From: Elusimicrobiales bacterium
Lineage (GTDB): Bacteria; Elusimicrobiota; Elusimicrobia; Elusimicrobiales; Elusimicrobiaceae
Length of the DNA stretch: 64,000 nt
Reading direction: 5' to 3'
NCBI GenBank assembly: GCA_041651175.1
Contig: JBAZJT010000004.1
Location: 1 to 64,000, forward strand
Position 1 is the stretch's first letter; the number at the start of each line of letters is the position of its first letter. Shown piece after piece: positions 17,006 through 24,687 of this stretch. A program made the position numbers and the translations under genes. A model generated the notes under the pieces. It did no database searches, was not told where the DNA came from, and was given only the letters and a program-made list of their open reading frames with translations.

Positions 17006-18247
17006 ATGAAAATATATCTCAAGACATTCGGCTGCCGGGTGAATCAGGCCGAGACCCAGTCTTTGCGCGAGCGCATTTCCGCCGCCGGCCATGAGATATG
17101 CCGGCGGTTTGAGGAGGCGGACGCCGCCGTCATCAACGGCTGCGCCGTAACCGCCGGGGCAGACAAGGATTGCGCCCGGCTGCTGCGGCTTATAGCGCGG
17201 CGCAATCCGGGCTGCCGCATAATCGCCACGGGCTGTTACGCCTCGGTGTCGCCGCAGTCCGTGCTGGAAAACGCGCCGCGCGCGGAAATAATACCCAACC
17301 ACCGCAAACAGGATATTCCGTCGGAATTTTTCGGCGCGGAGAAGGCGCCGGGTTTCGGCTGGCGCGCCTCCTCGCATCACGGGCGCAGCCGCGCCTTCGT
17401 AAAAATCCAGGACGGCTGCTCCGGCGGCTGCAAATACTGCATAGTGCCGCTGGCGCGGCCCCATGTCTCGTCCAAACCCGTTGAGGAGGCACTCTCCGAA
17501 ATCGCGGCGCTGGCGGAGAACGGATACGGCGAAATAGTGCTTTCCGGCATCAATATCGGCTGCTACCGCTGCCCGCATACCGGCGCGCGGCTGGAGAATT
17601 TGCTGGGCGGGATATGGCGCGCGGGCGGGGATTTCAGGGTGCGGCTGTCTTCAATAGAGCCGCGCGACGTTTCGGACGGGCTCGTGGCCGCCGCGCTGGC
17701 GGGAGGGGACAGGTTCTGCGGGCATTTCCATATCCCGCTTCAGTCGGGCGCGGATACGGCGCTGCGCGCCATGGGCAGGAATTACGATTGCGCGTTTTAC
17801 CTCTCCGTCCTGGAAAAAATCAAAAAGGCCTGGCCCGCCGCCGGGATATACAGCGACGTTATAGCCGGCTATCCGCAGGAAAGCGCGGCGGATTTTTCGG
17901 CAGGGCATGAATTCATCTCTGAAGCCGGTTTCGCGGGGCTGCATGTGTTCCGCTATTCGCCGCGCCCCGGCACCGCCGCCGCCGCGCTGAAACCGCTTGA
18001 CCCGCGCACGACATTTGCCCGCGCCGAAAAGCTGCGCGCGCTGGACAAACAATTGCGCCGCGCCTTTGCCGCCGCGCTGGTCGGGTCAACGCAGCTTGTA
18101 ACCGTGGAAACCTGCAAAAACGGCGCGGCCTGCGGCATCACGGGGAGTTTTGTGAATGTCGCGCTGGACGGAAATCCCGGCTCGCCGCTTGCGCGGGTAA
18201 AAATCCTCTCCGCCTCCGAAGGCCGCTGCCGCGGCGTTGTCATATAG
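17006..18247 (+). CDS. mtaB: tRNA (N6-L-threonylcarbamoyladenosine37-C2)-methylthiotransferase MtaB
   Basis: 413-aa radical SAM methylthiotransferase that converts t6A to ms2t6A at tRNA position 37. N-terminal UPF0004 domain (KTFGCRVNQAETQSL, INGCAVTAGADKDC, ATGCYASVSP) with three Cys for the auxiliary cluster; radical SAM motif QDGCSGGCKYCIVP (CxxxCxxC); C-terminal TRAM-like part is short. The motif GCRVNQAE indicates MtaB rather than MiaB. It follows rsmE by 4 nt, completing a protein-quality/ribosome-modification operon. Confidence 0.93.
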   Translation: MKIYLKTFGCRVNQAETQSLRERISAAGHEICRRFEEADAAVINGCAVTAGADKDCARLLRLIARRNPGCRIIATGCYASVSPQSVLENAPRAEIIPNHRKQDIPSEFFGAEKAPGFGWRASSHHGRSRAFVKIQDGCSGGCKYCIVPLARPHVSSKPVEEALSEIAALAENGYGEIVLSGINIGCYRCPHTGARLENLLGGIWRAGGDFRVRLSSIEPRDVSDGLVAAALAGGDRFCGHFHIPLQSGADTALRAMGRNYDCAFYLSVLEKIKKAWPAAGIYSDVIAGYPQESAADFSAGHEFISEAGFAGLHVFRYSPRPGTAAAALKPLDPRTTFARAEKLRALDKQLRRAFAAALVGSTQLVTVETCKNGAACGITGSFVNVALDGNPGSPLARVKILSASEGRCRGVVI

Positions 18248-18324
18248 GCCCTCCGGCCCTTCCCCGGCATTTCCCGTTTCGCGTAAACTTGATGTGGAAC
18301 AAAATCGCTCCGAGAGGTGTGGGT

Positions 18325-19095
18325 ATGAAAAAAACCGCAGTATCGCTGCTGGCCGCGCTGGCATTCGCGCTTCCCGCGTGCGCCGGAATTATGTCCGACC
18401 TGCTTTGCCTGTCCGGCCTGAAATCGCCGGAACAGCCGCCGGATGCCGCCATGCGCGCGGACGCCGGGCTTGAACTGGCCCCCATGCTGGATGACTATCT
18501 GATTACCGACGCCGTGTTCCAGACCACAAAGGAAAAGGCACATGTCTCTTTTGCCAAGGTGCCCAACTGCGCCGGAGGCGGCAATTGCGAGGATACCCAG
18601 TATTTCGCCATGTTCAGGACGGATTCCGGGGCGGTTTACGGCGCGAATCTTTATAATATCGCCAATTACGGCATTTTCAAATCCGGGCAGAAGGATATTT
18701 ACTTTGACGGCCCCGGAAACCCTGTCTATACGGTCAAGCTGATGGTGGAGGACACCGACAACACCGACCGGCAGATCATTACCGTAACCCGGAACGGGCG
18801 CCAGGTTTTCGGCATGACCATAACCCAAATCCTCGCCGCGCGCGACAGGCGGGCCCGCCGTGTTTCGCTGGACAGGCAGTATATGGTGTTTCTGTCGCAC
18901 GGGATTACGCAGGACGCAAACCACGAGCTTGTGATATCCCCTTCCAAATCCATGCTCACCTTCCTGCCGGCGCAGAAAACCGACGAGTATATCATGATAA
19001 ACGCCAACGCGCTTTCGGAGAAGGCGACGGCCATCCCCCAGCTTGGCGGCTGGAAACTGGCGGTGAAAGACGGCAGGCTTTTGATGACGAAGTAA
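18325..19095 (+). CDS. Secreted protein of unknown function
   Basis: About 256 aa from the ATG at 18325, preceded by GAGAGGTG. Signal peptide KKTAVSLLAALAFALPACA. The mature protein looks beta-rich (YFAMFRTDSGAVYGANLYN, QIITVTRNGRQVFGM) and has four Cys early on, including CAGGGNCED, which may form disulphides. I recognise no family. It stands alone between mtaB and a strong terminator. Confidence 0.7.
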   Translation: MKKTAVSLLAALAFALPACAGIMSDLLCLSGLKSPEQPPDAAMRADAGLELAPMLDDYLITDAVFQTTKEKAHVSFAKVPNCAGGGNCEDTQYFAMFRTDSGAVYGANLYNIANYGIFKSGQKDIYFDGPGNPVYTVKLMVEDTDNTDRQIITVTRNGRQVFGMTITQILAARDRRARRVSLDRQYMVFLSHGITQDANHELVISPSKSMLTFLPAQKTDEYIMINANALSEKATAIPQLGGWKLAVKDGRLLMTK

Positions 19096-19111
19096 CCCGC
19101 GTTTGAAATCC

Positions 19112-19146
19112 GCCGCCCCGCGCCGCCGGCGCGGGGCGGCTTGTTT
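19112..19146 (+). terminator. Rho-independent terminator
   Basis: A perfect 12-bp GC stem (GCCGCCCCGCGC, loop CGCCG, GCGCGGGGCGGC, 19112-19140) followed by TTGTTT, just after the secreted-protein gene. Confidence 0.8.
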
Positions 19147-19175
19147 AACCTGAAAGTTTCAGGTTAAGGTTGCGG
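19145..19175. repeat. Inverted-repeat end, left of the ADP-ribosyltransferase gene
   Basis: TTAA followed by CCTGAAAGTTTCAGG and TTAA, then GGTTGCGG. It matches the left ends of the palindromic repeat family (CCTGAA(A/T)GxTTCAG...GTTGCG). It is itself a palindrome, so it could alternatively be a solo end. Confidence 0.6.
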
Positions 19176-19207
19176 CAGGAGGTTTTCTTTCGCGCAAAAG
19201 CGGGATT

Positions 19208-19990
19208 TTATTGCGGCAGTTCATGCAGCGTGAACTGATACCGTCTTTCCCTGCCGCCGGATTTCAGACCGATTTCCTGGGAAGTTTCCTTGACCACCGC
19301 AAATCTGGAGCCGGGCCTGAACAGAACTTCATCCTCGTTTCGCATTATGGATATGCCCTCAAGCGATTTGGCGGTAAGGGCATGTATTTTAAGCACAATA
19401 TCGCTTTCGGATATTATTTGCCGCCGCGTCGCCTGATTGGTGACGCGGCTTGCGCTTAAAAATCCCCGCGTAATAAAGGGCCTGCGCTGCGCCATGGCCG
19501 CCCTGTATTCGCCGGCGCGCCGCTCAACGGTTGCACAGTCGGAATTGCCGCCGGACGCCAGTTTGTAGAAATCCGCGCGTATCACCCCGCCTTTGTAATC
19601 GGGGAGTTTGTTTATTCCGGAAAGCAGAAGTTTTATCGTGCTTATCTCGCCGGGACTGTCCGGCAGTCTTCCGTGCCAGAGCGGGGAGTTGATGTATTTG
19701 TATATGCTGCCGGTATAGGCCATGACAGCCGCAAGCTCTTCCGGCAGCATTATCCGCAGCGCGGGGTTCATTGCCTGTCGTGCGACAGCCTGCTCCCGCG
19801 CCGGAGAATCGCGCCAGGGTCCAAAATCCGCTTCGCCGGCCTGGTAGCCGCTCAGCGGCGCGCCGTTTGAAAGGGCGAGGCAACCCTGCGCGTTGATGAC
19901 CAGTTCCTGCGCGCGCGCCGCGGCGGCCAGCAGAACCGCATACAGAAATACCAGCCATGTTTTGCGAAAAAACCCGTTTGTGCAGATCAT
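19208..19990 (-). CDS. Secreted ADP-ribosyltransferase (R-S-E type)
   Basis: 260 aa with signal peptide (TWLVFLYAVLLAAAARA). N-terminal segment ends NGAPLSGYQAG. The catalytic part matches the arginine-type ART/exoenzyme fold: IMLPEELAAVMAYTGSIYKY then IN (helix with YTGxxYxxIN), KGGVIRADF (Arg of the R-S-E triad), FITRGFLSAS (STS-like strand), and MRNEDEVLFRPGSRFAV, where EDE is the ExE catalytic motif. It would transfer ADP-ribose from NAD+ to a protein, outside the cytoplasm or in another cell. No immunity or chaperone gene is adjacent. The gene lies inside a pair of inverted-repeat ends (19149 and 20145). A truncated relative is at 58041-58514. Confidence 0.78.
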   Translation of the reverse strand: MICTNGFFRKTWLVFLYAVLLAAAARAQELVINAQGCLALSNGAPLSGYQAGEADFGPWRDSPAREQAVARQAMNPALRIMLPEELAAVMAYTGSIYKYINSPLWHGRLPDSPGEISTIKLLLSGINKLPDYKGGVIRADFYKLASGGNSDCATVERRAGEYRAAMAQRRPFITRGFLSASRVTNQATRRQIISESDIVLKIHALTAKSLEGISIMRNEDEVLFRPGSRFAVVKETSQEIGLKSGGRERRYQFTLHELPQ

Positions 19991-20100
19991 ATTATCTTGC
20001 GAGTTTCTGATGTCCGGCTTCGTTCGGCTGCCTCATAAAAATTGTAGCACCATTCTTCCGATACGGCATGGGCCCTCTGGTCTGATGCAGCGGACCCTAT

Positions 20101-20149
20101 TTCGCGGTTTTTCGCCGAATCCCGCGGCCAACTGAAATTTTCAGGTTAA
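20101..20149. repeat. Inverted-repeat end, right of the ADP-ribosyltransferase gene
   Basis: Contains CGGTTTTTCGCCGAAT, CCAACTGAAATTTTCAGG and then TTAA, closely matching the right ends of the 160-bp repeats at 32175-32334 and 57887-58044. With the left end at 19145 it frames about 1 kb flanked by TTAA on both sides. 19991-20100 shows no other feature. Confidence 0.6.
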
Positions 20150-20167
20150 TGTGCGGTCGAATTGCGG

Positions 20168-22162
20168 CTATTTGCGCTCTTCCGTCCGGGCCGGAAGCGG
20201 CGCCGGCGTTTTTTCCTTGGGCGCCGCGTTTACCCTGAGGGAACCGGCGGAGAATTTTTTCGCCGCGCCGGACTTGGCGCGCGACGGAGCCGGTTTGGCA
20301 GCCCCTGCTTTGACAGCCTGTGATTTGGCCCGGCGGGGTTTTTCCTTTGCGGCAACCGGCGCAGCCGCGCGGGGCTTATCGGATGAAACCGTCCTGGCCG
20401 CGGCATGGCGCGGCTTGGCGGTCGCGGCCTCACGCTGCGGCGGCGCGGCGAAAAGCGCGGTTACAGCTTCGGCTATGGCGCGGGCCAGCTTGTCGCGGAA
20501 GCCGGCGTCCATCACCATGGCCTCCTGCTCCGGCAGCACCATGTAGACATTCTCTATCAGGATGGACGGCATCTGCGTCAGCCGCGCCACATGGTAATCG
20601 CCGTAACGCAGCCCCTCGTCCGGCAGGGGGATATTTTTCCGATAGGAAGAGTAAACCGCGCGGGCCAGGTCCATGCCCTGCTGATGGTAGAAGTAGACCG
20701 AAAAACCCCTGTCGCCGCCAAGCGGGCTGACGCCGTCGGGCAGGGCGTTATTGTGTATGGAGATGTAGATGTCGCTTTTGGCGCGGGCGGCTATGCGCGG
20801 ACGCTCGGCCAGAGGGATTTGCTCGCTACCGTAACGCGTCAGATCCACATTGGCGCCCAGCAGGCCCAGAGCCTGCGCCGTCTGTTTGGCGATTGCCAGA
20901 TTGGCCTCAAATTCGTAATAGCCGGAAGGGCCTATCGCGCCGTCCAGCGGCGGCGTGTATTTGGGAGAATGCCCCGGGTCCAGCATTATTTTAAGCCCTT
21001 CAAGCGGGCGGCGCGCGGTGGCGGCGGAAAGGACGGGCTTGCCGCGCAGCTCCAGCGAAAACCCGCTTCCGTTCCAGCTCATGTCATAGCCCCAGAGCTT
21101 TTCGGCCAGATTGACGGTGATGCGCGCCGTCTGCGGGTCAAGCTGTTTCCAGCGCACGTCGCGCACTATGGCGTCCGACGAATCGTAGACGACCCATTGC
21201 ATGTTGGCGGCGGTGTAGTAAAACGTAACCTCCAGCGCGCCATCGCGCTCGTCCACGGCGTATGGGACGTTGCGGGAGAGGTCTATGTTGAGCCTGGAGG
21301 AGCGGTTCCCCGCCTTTATGAATATGCTGCCCATGGCGGCATGCGGCGGCGGGGTGCCTTCCGGCAGAAAGCGGAGCTTGGATTCCTCCACAAGGCCGGA
21401 CTCGGCATCGTTGAGCCGTATGCGGTAGAGGCCGCCTATCTTCGCGTCGGCGGAGCCGCGCGTGCCGGGCTGGAGGAACATGAAATACCCGCGCGCGTCG
21501 GTGCGCAGCGGAATGGTGTCGGTGGAGCATTCCACCTCCCAGCGGCGTCCGCGCAGCGCGGTCAGCCTTCCTTTGGCGGCGTATCTGGCGGTTTTGCCGT
21601 TCTTTTCAAAGCGGAATCTTATCTCCGCGTTTTCCGCCGCGTCTTCGGCAAGCAGTTGATACGCGCCGTAATACATCCCGCCCGGAGATTCGGCCATGGG
21701 GATATTTTTCGCGACGCCCCGTATGGAGAAAGAGGCTTTCGCCCCCTCGCCGGCCCGCGCGGAGACCGTTACCCAGTCCCCCGGCTGGAGCGCGATGTCG
21801 GAGGAGGGCAGCAGCGACGTCTCGTCCGCCCCGGGACCGTCGGCGGAGAGTTTCGCGGGCGTTTCCACAACCACATTGCGCACGAAGGAATGGACCGTCG
21901 TCCCGTCGTTAAGCTCCAGCCTGTACTGGAAATTGCCGGGGCCAAGCGGCAGGAAAGCTATGAAAGTCCCGCCGGGGTGGACCGTCACATTCTCGCCGTT
22001 TATGGCCAGCGAGGCGGTGGACGGGGAGACATTGCCAAAAATAAAATTGTTTTTCACCGGCGGAATTTTCGCGCCCTCGTAGGGATAGATGACGTTTACC
22101 GTCTGCGCGCAGGCCGCGCGGCAGAAAGCGGCCAGCAGCGCGGCAGCAATGGCCTTTGTCAT
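20168..22162 (-). CDS. N-acetylmuramoyl-L-alanine amidase with large N-terminal region
   Basis: 664 aa, secreted (signal IAAALLAAFCRAACAQ). The N-terminal 380 residues are beta-rich, with an Ig-like start (VNVIYPYEGAKIPPVKNNF) similar to envelope-targeting regions. The amidase_3 domain (about 390-580) has zinc ligands in LDPGHSP (His), GYYEFEANLAIA (Glu) and SIHNNALPDG (His), and the catalytic Glu in SILIENVY. It cleaves the stem peptide from MurNAc during cell separation or wall remodelling. The C-terminal tail of about 80 residues is Lys/Ala/Pro-rich and probably disordered or wall-binding. Coupled by ATGA to the response regulator upstream, with GGAGGAG before the ATG. Confidence 0.9.
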   Translation of the reverse strand: MTKAIAAALLAAFCRAACAQTVNVIYPYEGAKIPPVKNNFIFGNVSPSTASLAINGENVTVHPGGTFIAFLPLGPGNFQYRLELNDGTTVHSFVRNVVVETPAKLSADGPGADETSLLPSSDIALQPGDWVTVSARAGEGAKASFSIRGVAKNIPMAESPGGMYYGAYQLLAEDAAENAEIRFRFEKNGKTARYAAKGRLTALRGRRWEVECSTDTIPLRTDARGYFMFLQPGTRGSADAKIGGLYRIRLNDAESGLVEESKLRFLPEGTPPPHAAMGSIFIKAGNRSSRLNIDLSRNVPYAVDERDGALEVTFYYTAANMQWVVYDSSDAIVRDVRWKQLDPQTARITVNLAEKLWGYDMSWNGSGFSLELRGKPVLSAATARRPLEGLKIMLDPGHSPKYTPPLDGAIGPSGYYEFEANLAIAKQTAQALGLLGANVDLTRYGSEQIPLAERPRIAARAKSDIYISIHNNALPDGVSPLGGDRGFSVYFYHQQGMDLARAVYSSYRKNIPLPDEGLRYGDYHVARLTQMPSILIENVYMVLPEQEAMVMDAGFRDKLARAIAEAVTALFAAPPQREAATAKPRHAAARTVSSDKPRAAAPVAAKEKPRRAKSQAVKAGAAKPAPSRAKSGAAKKFSAGSLRVNAAPKEKTPAPLPARTEERK

Positions 22163-22554
22163 AAATTCTCCTCCGGCGGCTTGAACGGAAGCTTTATCTC
22201 CATCTGTTTTATGCGGGTCAGAAGCTGGTTTTTGGTGAACGGCTTGGGCAGATACTCGTCCGCGCCGATTTCCATGCCTTTAAGCGCGCTCATCGCGTCG
22301 GCGCGTATGGTGAGCAGCATTACCGGGATGGAGGCCAGTTTCCTGTTGCCGCGTATTTTATGCAGCAGTTGGTAGCCGTCCAGCCCCGGCATATTGATGT
22401 CGGAGAGCACCATGTCCACCGGCTCGTTCAAAAGCACCTGGAGCGCGTATTCCGCGTCCTGCGCGATTATGACGCTGTAGCCGCCGCCCTCCAGCACAAT
22501 CTTGAGCAGTTCCAGTATGCTTCTGTCGTCATCCACCACCAGAACCGTAAGCAT
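22159..22554 (-). CDS. Single-domain response regulator
   Basis: 131 aa consisting only of a receiver domain: LTVLVVDDDRSILELL (acidic pocket DDD), phosphoacceptor Asp in MVLSDINMPGLDG, Thr in MLLTIRAD and the invariant Lys in YLPKPFT. No output domain, so a CheY/PilG-like signal carrier. No histidine kinase is adjacent. It sits in the overlapping minus-strand operon between ogt and the amidase, so it may influence cell-envelope processes. Confidence 0.9.
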   Translation of the reverse strand: MLTVLVVDDDRSILELLKIVLEGGGYSVIIAQDAEYALQVLLNEPVDMVLSDINMPGLDGYQLLHKIRGNRKLASIPVMLLTIRADAMSALKGMEIGADEYLPKPFTKNQLLTRIKQMEIKLPFKPPEENL

Positions 22555-22904
22555 TATTGAACCTCGGCCTCCAGCAGTTGTTTTTTGCGCTTCAATCCGC
22601 CCGCGCCGGAAAAGCCGCCCAGCCCCCCGCCGGAAGAGACGACGCGATGGCACGGCACATGCGGCCAGAAGGGGTTTTTGGACAGAGCCTGCCCCACCGC
22701 CCGCGCCGCCTTCGGCGAGCCGACGTCCCGCGCAATCTCGCCGTAGCTGCGGGTGCAGCCTCTGGGGATGGCGGCGCAGGCCAGCCACACCTTCCGGTAA
22801 AAAGGAGGATACTCCTCCAGCGCGGACAGGACGCGCTTTGGCAGCGCGGGCCGCGCCGGCTGCGCTGCGGGGGGAAGTTTTTTTGTCAGGCGCAGCAGCG
22901 TCAT
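22554..22904 (-). CDS. ogt: Methylated-DNA--protein-cysteine methyltransferase
   Basis: 116 aa. Suicide repair protein that takes the methyl group from O6-methylguanine. It carries the DNA-binding helix RSYGEIARDVGSPKAARAVG, the active-site PCHRV and the Gly-rich end GGFSGAGGLKRKKQLL. The N-terminal domain of full-length Ada/Ogt is missing, so this is the catalytic C-terminal domain alone (like the alkyltransferase-like set but with the reactive Cys). Overlaps both neighbours by 1-4 nt. Confidence 0.92.
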   Translation of the reverse strand: MTLLRLTKKLPPAAQPARPALPKRVLSALEEYPPFYRKVWLACAAIPRGCTRSYGEIARDVGSPKAARAVGQALSKNPFWPHVPCHRVVSSGGGLGGFSGAGGLKRKKQLLEAEVQ

Positions 22905-23377
22905 TTGTTTACGGAGATTATCTCGGCCTCGTAATCCAGGGTTTTGCCGGCAAGCGGATGGTTGCAGTCCAGCACGATATGCTTTCTGCCGGTGTCTTTA
23001 ATCACGCAGGCCAGCTTTTTGCCGTCGCTGGTGGCGGCTTCCATCTTGTCGCCTGTAACCGGCTTGCGATCTTTTGGCACAAGCGACATGGCGACTTCAT
23101 GCACCAGTTCCTTCTGGTACGGATACGCCTTTTCAGGCGGAAGATGCAGCTTGAAAACGGCCCCGGCGGTTTTTCCGGCAAGCTCGGTCTCCAGCGCGGG
23201 CGGCAGCCCGCACGAACCGTAAGAACAGGAGACTACTTTGGCCTCCACGAATTTCCCGGCGCTGTAGAGCGAGTATTTAAGCTCCACCCGCGCGCCCGTT
23301 TCCACCACCGGTTTGCGGCAGCCGTACAGCGCCATGGCTTGCGCCAGCGCGGCGGAAAATATGATTAGTTTTTTCAT
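22901..23377 (-). CDS. FKBP-type peptidyl-prolyl isomerase lipoprotein (SlyD-like)
   Basis: 158 aa from the ATG at 23377. Lipoprotein signal with LYGC lipobox. The body resembles SlyD-type FKBP: beta strand VELKYSLYSAGKFVEA, an inserted flap (ETELAGKTAGAVFKLHLPPEKAYPY), and DCNHPLAGKTLDYEAEIISV, the signature end of SlyD-like proteins. It probably catalyses proline isomerisation in the periplasm. Coupled as ATGA to both uvrC upstream and ogt downstream. Confidence 0.85.
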   Translation of the reverse strand: MKKLIIFSAALAQAMALYGCRKPVVETGARVELKYSLYSAGKFVEAKVVSCSYGSCGLPPALETELAGKTAGAVFKLHLPPEKAYPYQKELVHEVAMSLVPKDRKPVTGDKMEAATSDGKKLACVIKDTGRKHIVLDCNHPLAGKTLDYEAEIISVNK

Positions 23378-24687
23378 AAATCCTCTGCGAGTTTTCTGCT
23401 CCTCAGCCATCTATGATACTTTATTCCGAAGCGGTGCGCCTCGTCGCGCACGGCCATCAGCAGCCGCAGCGCGGGGCTGGCGCGGTCCAGCACAACCGGC
23501 CCGCGCCGGCCCGGGACGAATATCTCCTCCCGCTCCTTGGCAAGGGAGATTATAGGAATTCTGACGCCCTGCCCGCTCGCCGCGCGGCAGGCGGCGGCAA
23601 GCTGGCCCATGCCGCCGTCTATAAGCAGCAGGTCGGGGAAAGGCCCGCCCTCCGCTTTCAGCCGGGCGAGGCGGCGGCCCGTAATCTCGGCTATCATGGC
23701 GAAATCGTCGCCGCCGCGCGCCGGCGCCGGGGTTTTGATTTTGAAGCGGCGGTAATGCGCGCGGTTGGGCTTTCCGGCAATAAAACAGACCATGCTGCCC
23801 ACGGGCTGCCTGCCGAAAAGATGCGAGGTGTCAAACCCCTCTATATGCACCGGCGGGCGGGCAAGGCCGATATGCCGTGCCAGCTCCGCGGCGGCGGCGG
23901 AGGTTTCCATCTCGCGCTCAAGCTGCCCGGGCCCCACGCGGCTTACCCGCGCGCGCTGGCCCATATGCTCCACCGCGCGCGCCAGGTCGCGGTAAAGCCC
24001 GGCCTCCTCGTAGCGCATGGCGGCGGCGGAATTTTTCATCCGGGCGGAAAACCGCTTCAGCAGCGTCCCCAGCCTTCCCTCCAGAATCATGGCGGCGCGG
24101 CGGACTATTTTGAGGTAATCCGCCCGGCTGATTTTGCCGGCGCAGGGCGCGGGGCATTGCCCGGTGTGGAAATACAGGCAGCCGTTTATCCTGCGCGTGT
24201 CCAATGGTTTGGACAGCGAAAATTCCCATTTGCACGGCCTGAGCGGCAGCAGCCGGCTGCGCCAGAAATAGCGCAGCAGCCTTTTTATGCCCGCCGCGTC
24301 CGGGTAGGGGCCGTAGTATTTCCCGCCGCCGCTTTTGCGGCGCACGGCCAGAATGCGCGGGAAATCCTCGTCCGTGATTTTGATATACGGGTAGGATTTG
24401 TCGTCCTTCCACATGCTGTTGAAAAACGGCTGGTGGAGCCTGATGAGTTTGCGCTCCAGCACAAGCGCGTCACGCTCGCTGTCGCAGACGATGCAGTCTA
24501 TCTTTCGGATAAGCGGCACTAGGGCCGGGGTTTTCCAGTCCCCCGCCGCGCGCGAGGCCTGGAAATACTGCGCCACCCGCGCGGCCAGACTGTTGGCCTT
24601 GCCGATGTATATTATCTTCCCGGCGGCGTCGCGCATGATATAGACGCCCGGCGCCGCCGGCAGGTTTTTATAGGGTATGGTCTGCAT
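23374..24687 (-). CDS. uvrC: UvrC-like excinuclease lacking the C-terminal HhH domain
   Basis: About 437 aa from the ATG at 24687. It has the GIY-YIG nuclease (PGVYIMRDAAGKIIYIGKA), the Cys cluster CLYFHTGQCPAPCAG, a UVR helix pair (about residues 205-240) and the RNase H-like nuclease (HIEGFDTSHLFGRQPVGSM, LLLIDGGMGQL). It stops right after VRDEAHRFGIKYHRWLR, where full-length UvrC (about 600 aa) continues into the tandem helix-hairpin-helix domain. The stop is coupled to the next gene, so this is a genuine short form and not a frameshift that can be seen here. It may be the only UvrC or a paralogue. Start overlaps the fic end by 20 nt. Confidence 0.9.
   Translation of the reverse strand: MQTIPYKNLPAAPGVYIMRDAAGKIIYIGKANSLAARVAQYFQASRAAGDWKTPALVPLIRKIDCIVCDSERDALVLERKLIRLHQPFFNSMWKDDKSYPYIKITDEDFPRILAVRRKSGGGKYYGPYPDAAGIKRLLRYFWRSRLLPLRPCKWEFSLSKPLDTRRINGCLYFHTGQCPAPCAGKISRADYLKIVRRAAMILEGRLGTLLKRFSARMKNSAAAMRYEEAGLYRDLARAVEHMGQRARVSRVGPGQLEREMETSAAAAELARHIGLARPPVHIEGFDTSHLFGRQPVGSMVCFIAGKPNRAHYRRFKIKTPAPARGGDDFAMIAEITGRRLARLKAEGGPFPDLLLIDGGMGQLAAACRAASGQGVRIPIISLAKEREEIFVPGRRGPVVLDRASPALRLLMAVRDEAHRFGIKYHRWLRSRKLAEDL

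Noticed and set aside
20405..22375. A 656-codon open frame opposite the amidase gene
   Set aside because: It is the antisense shadow of a GC-rich gene with clear amidase and response-regulator motifs; the translated product is low-complexity His/Arg/Gly-rich and has no family signature.
23374..24687. GIY-YIG protein as a homing endonuclease
   Set aside because: The UVR helices, Cys cluster and UvrC nuclease domain identify it as UvrC.
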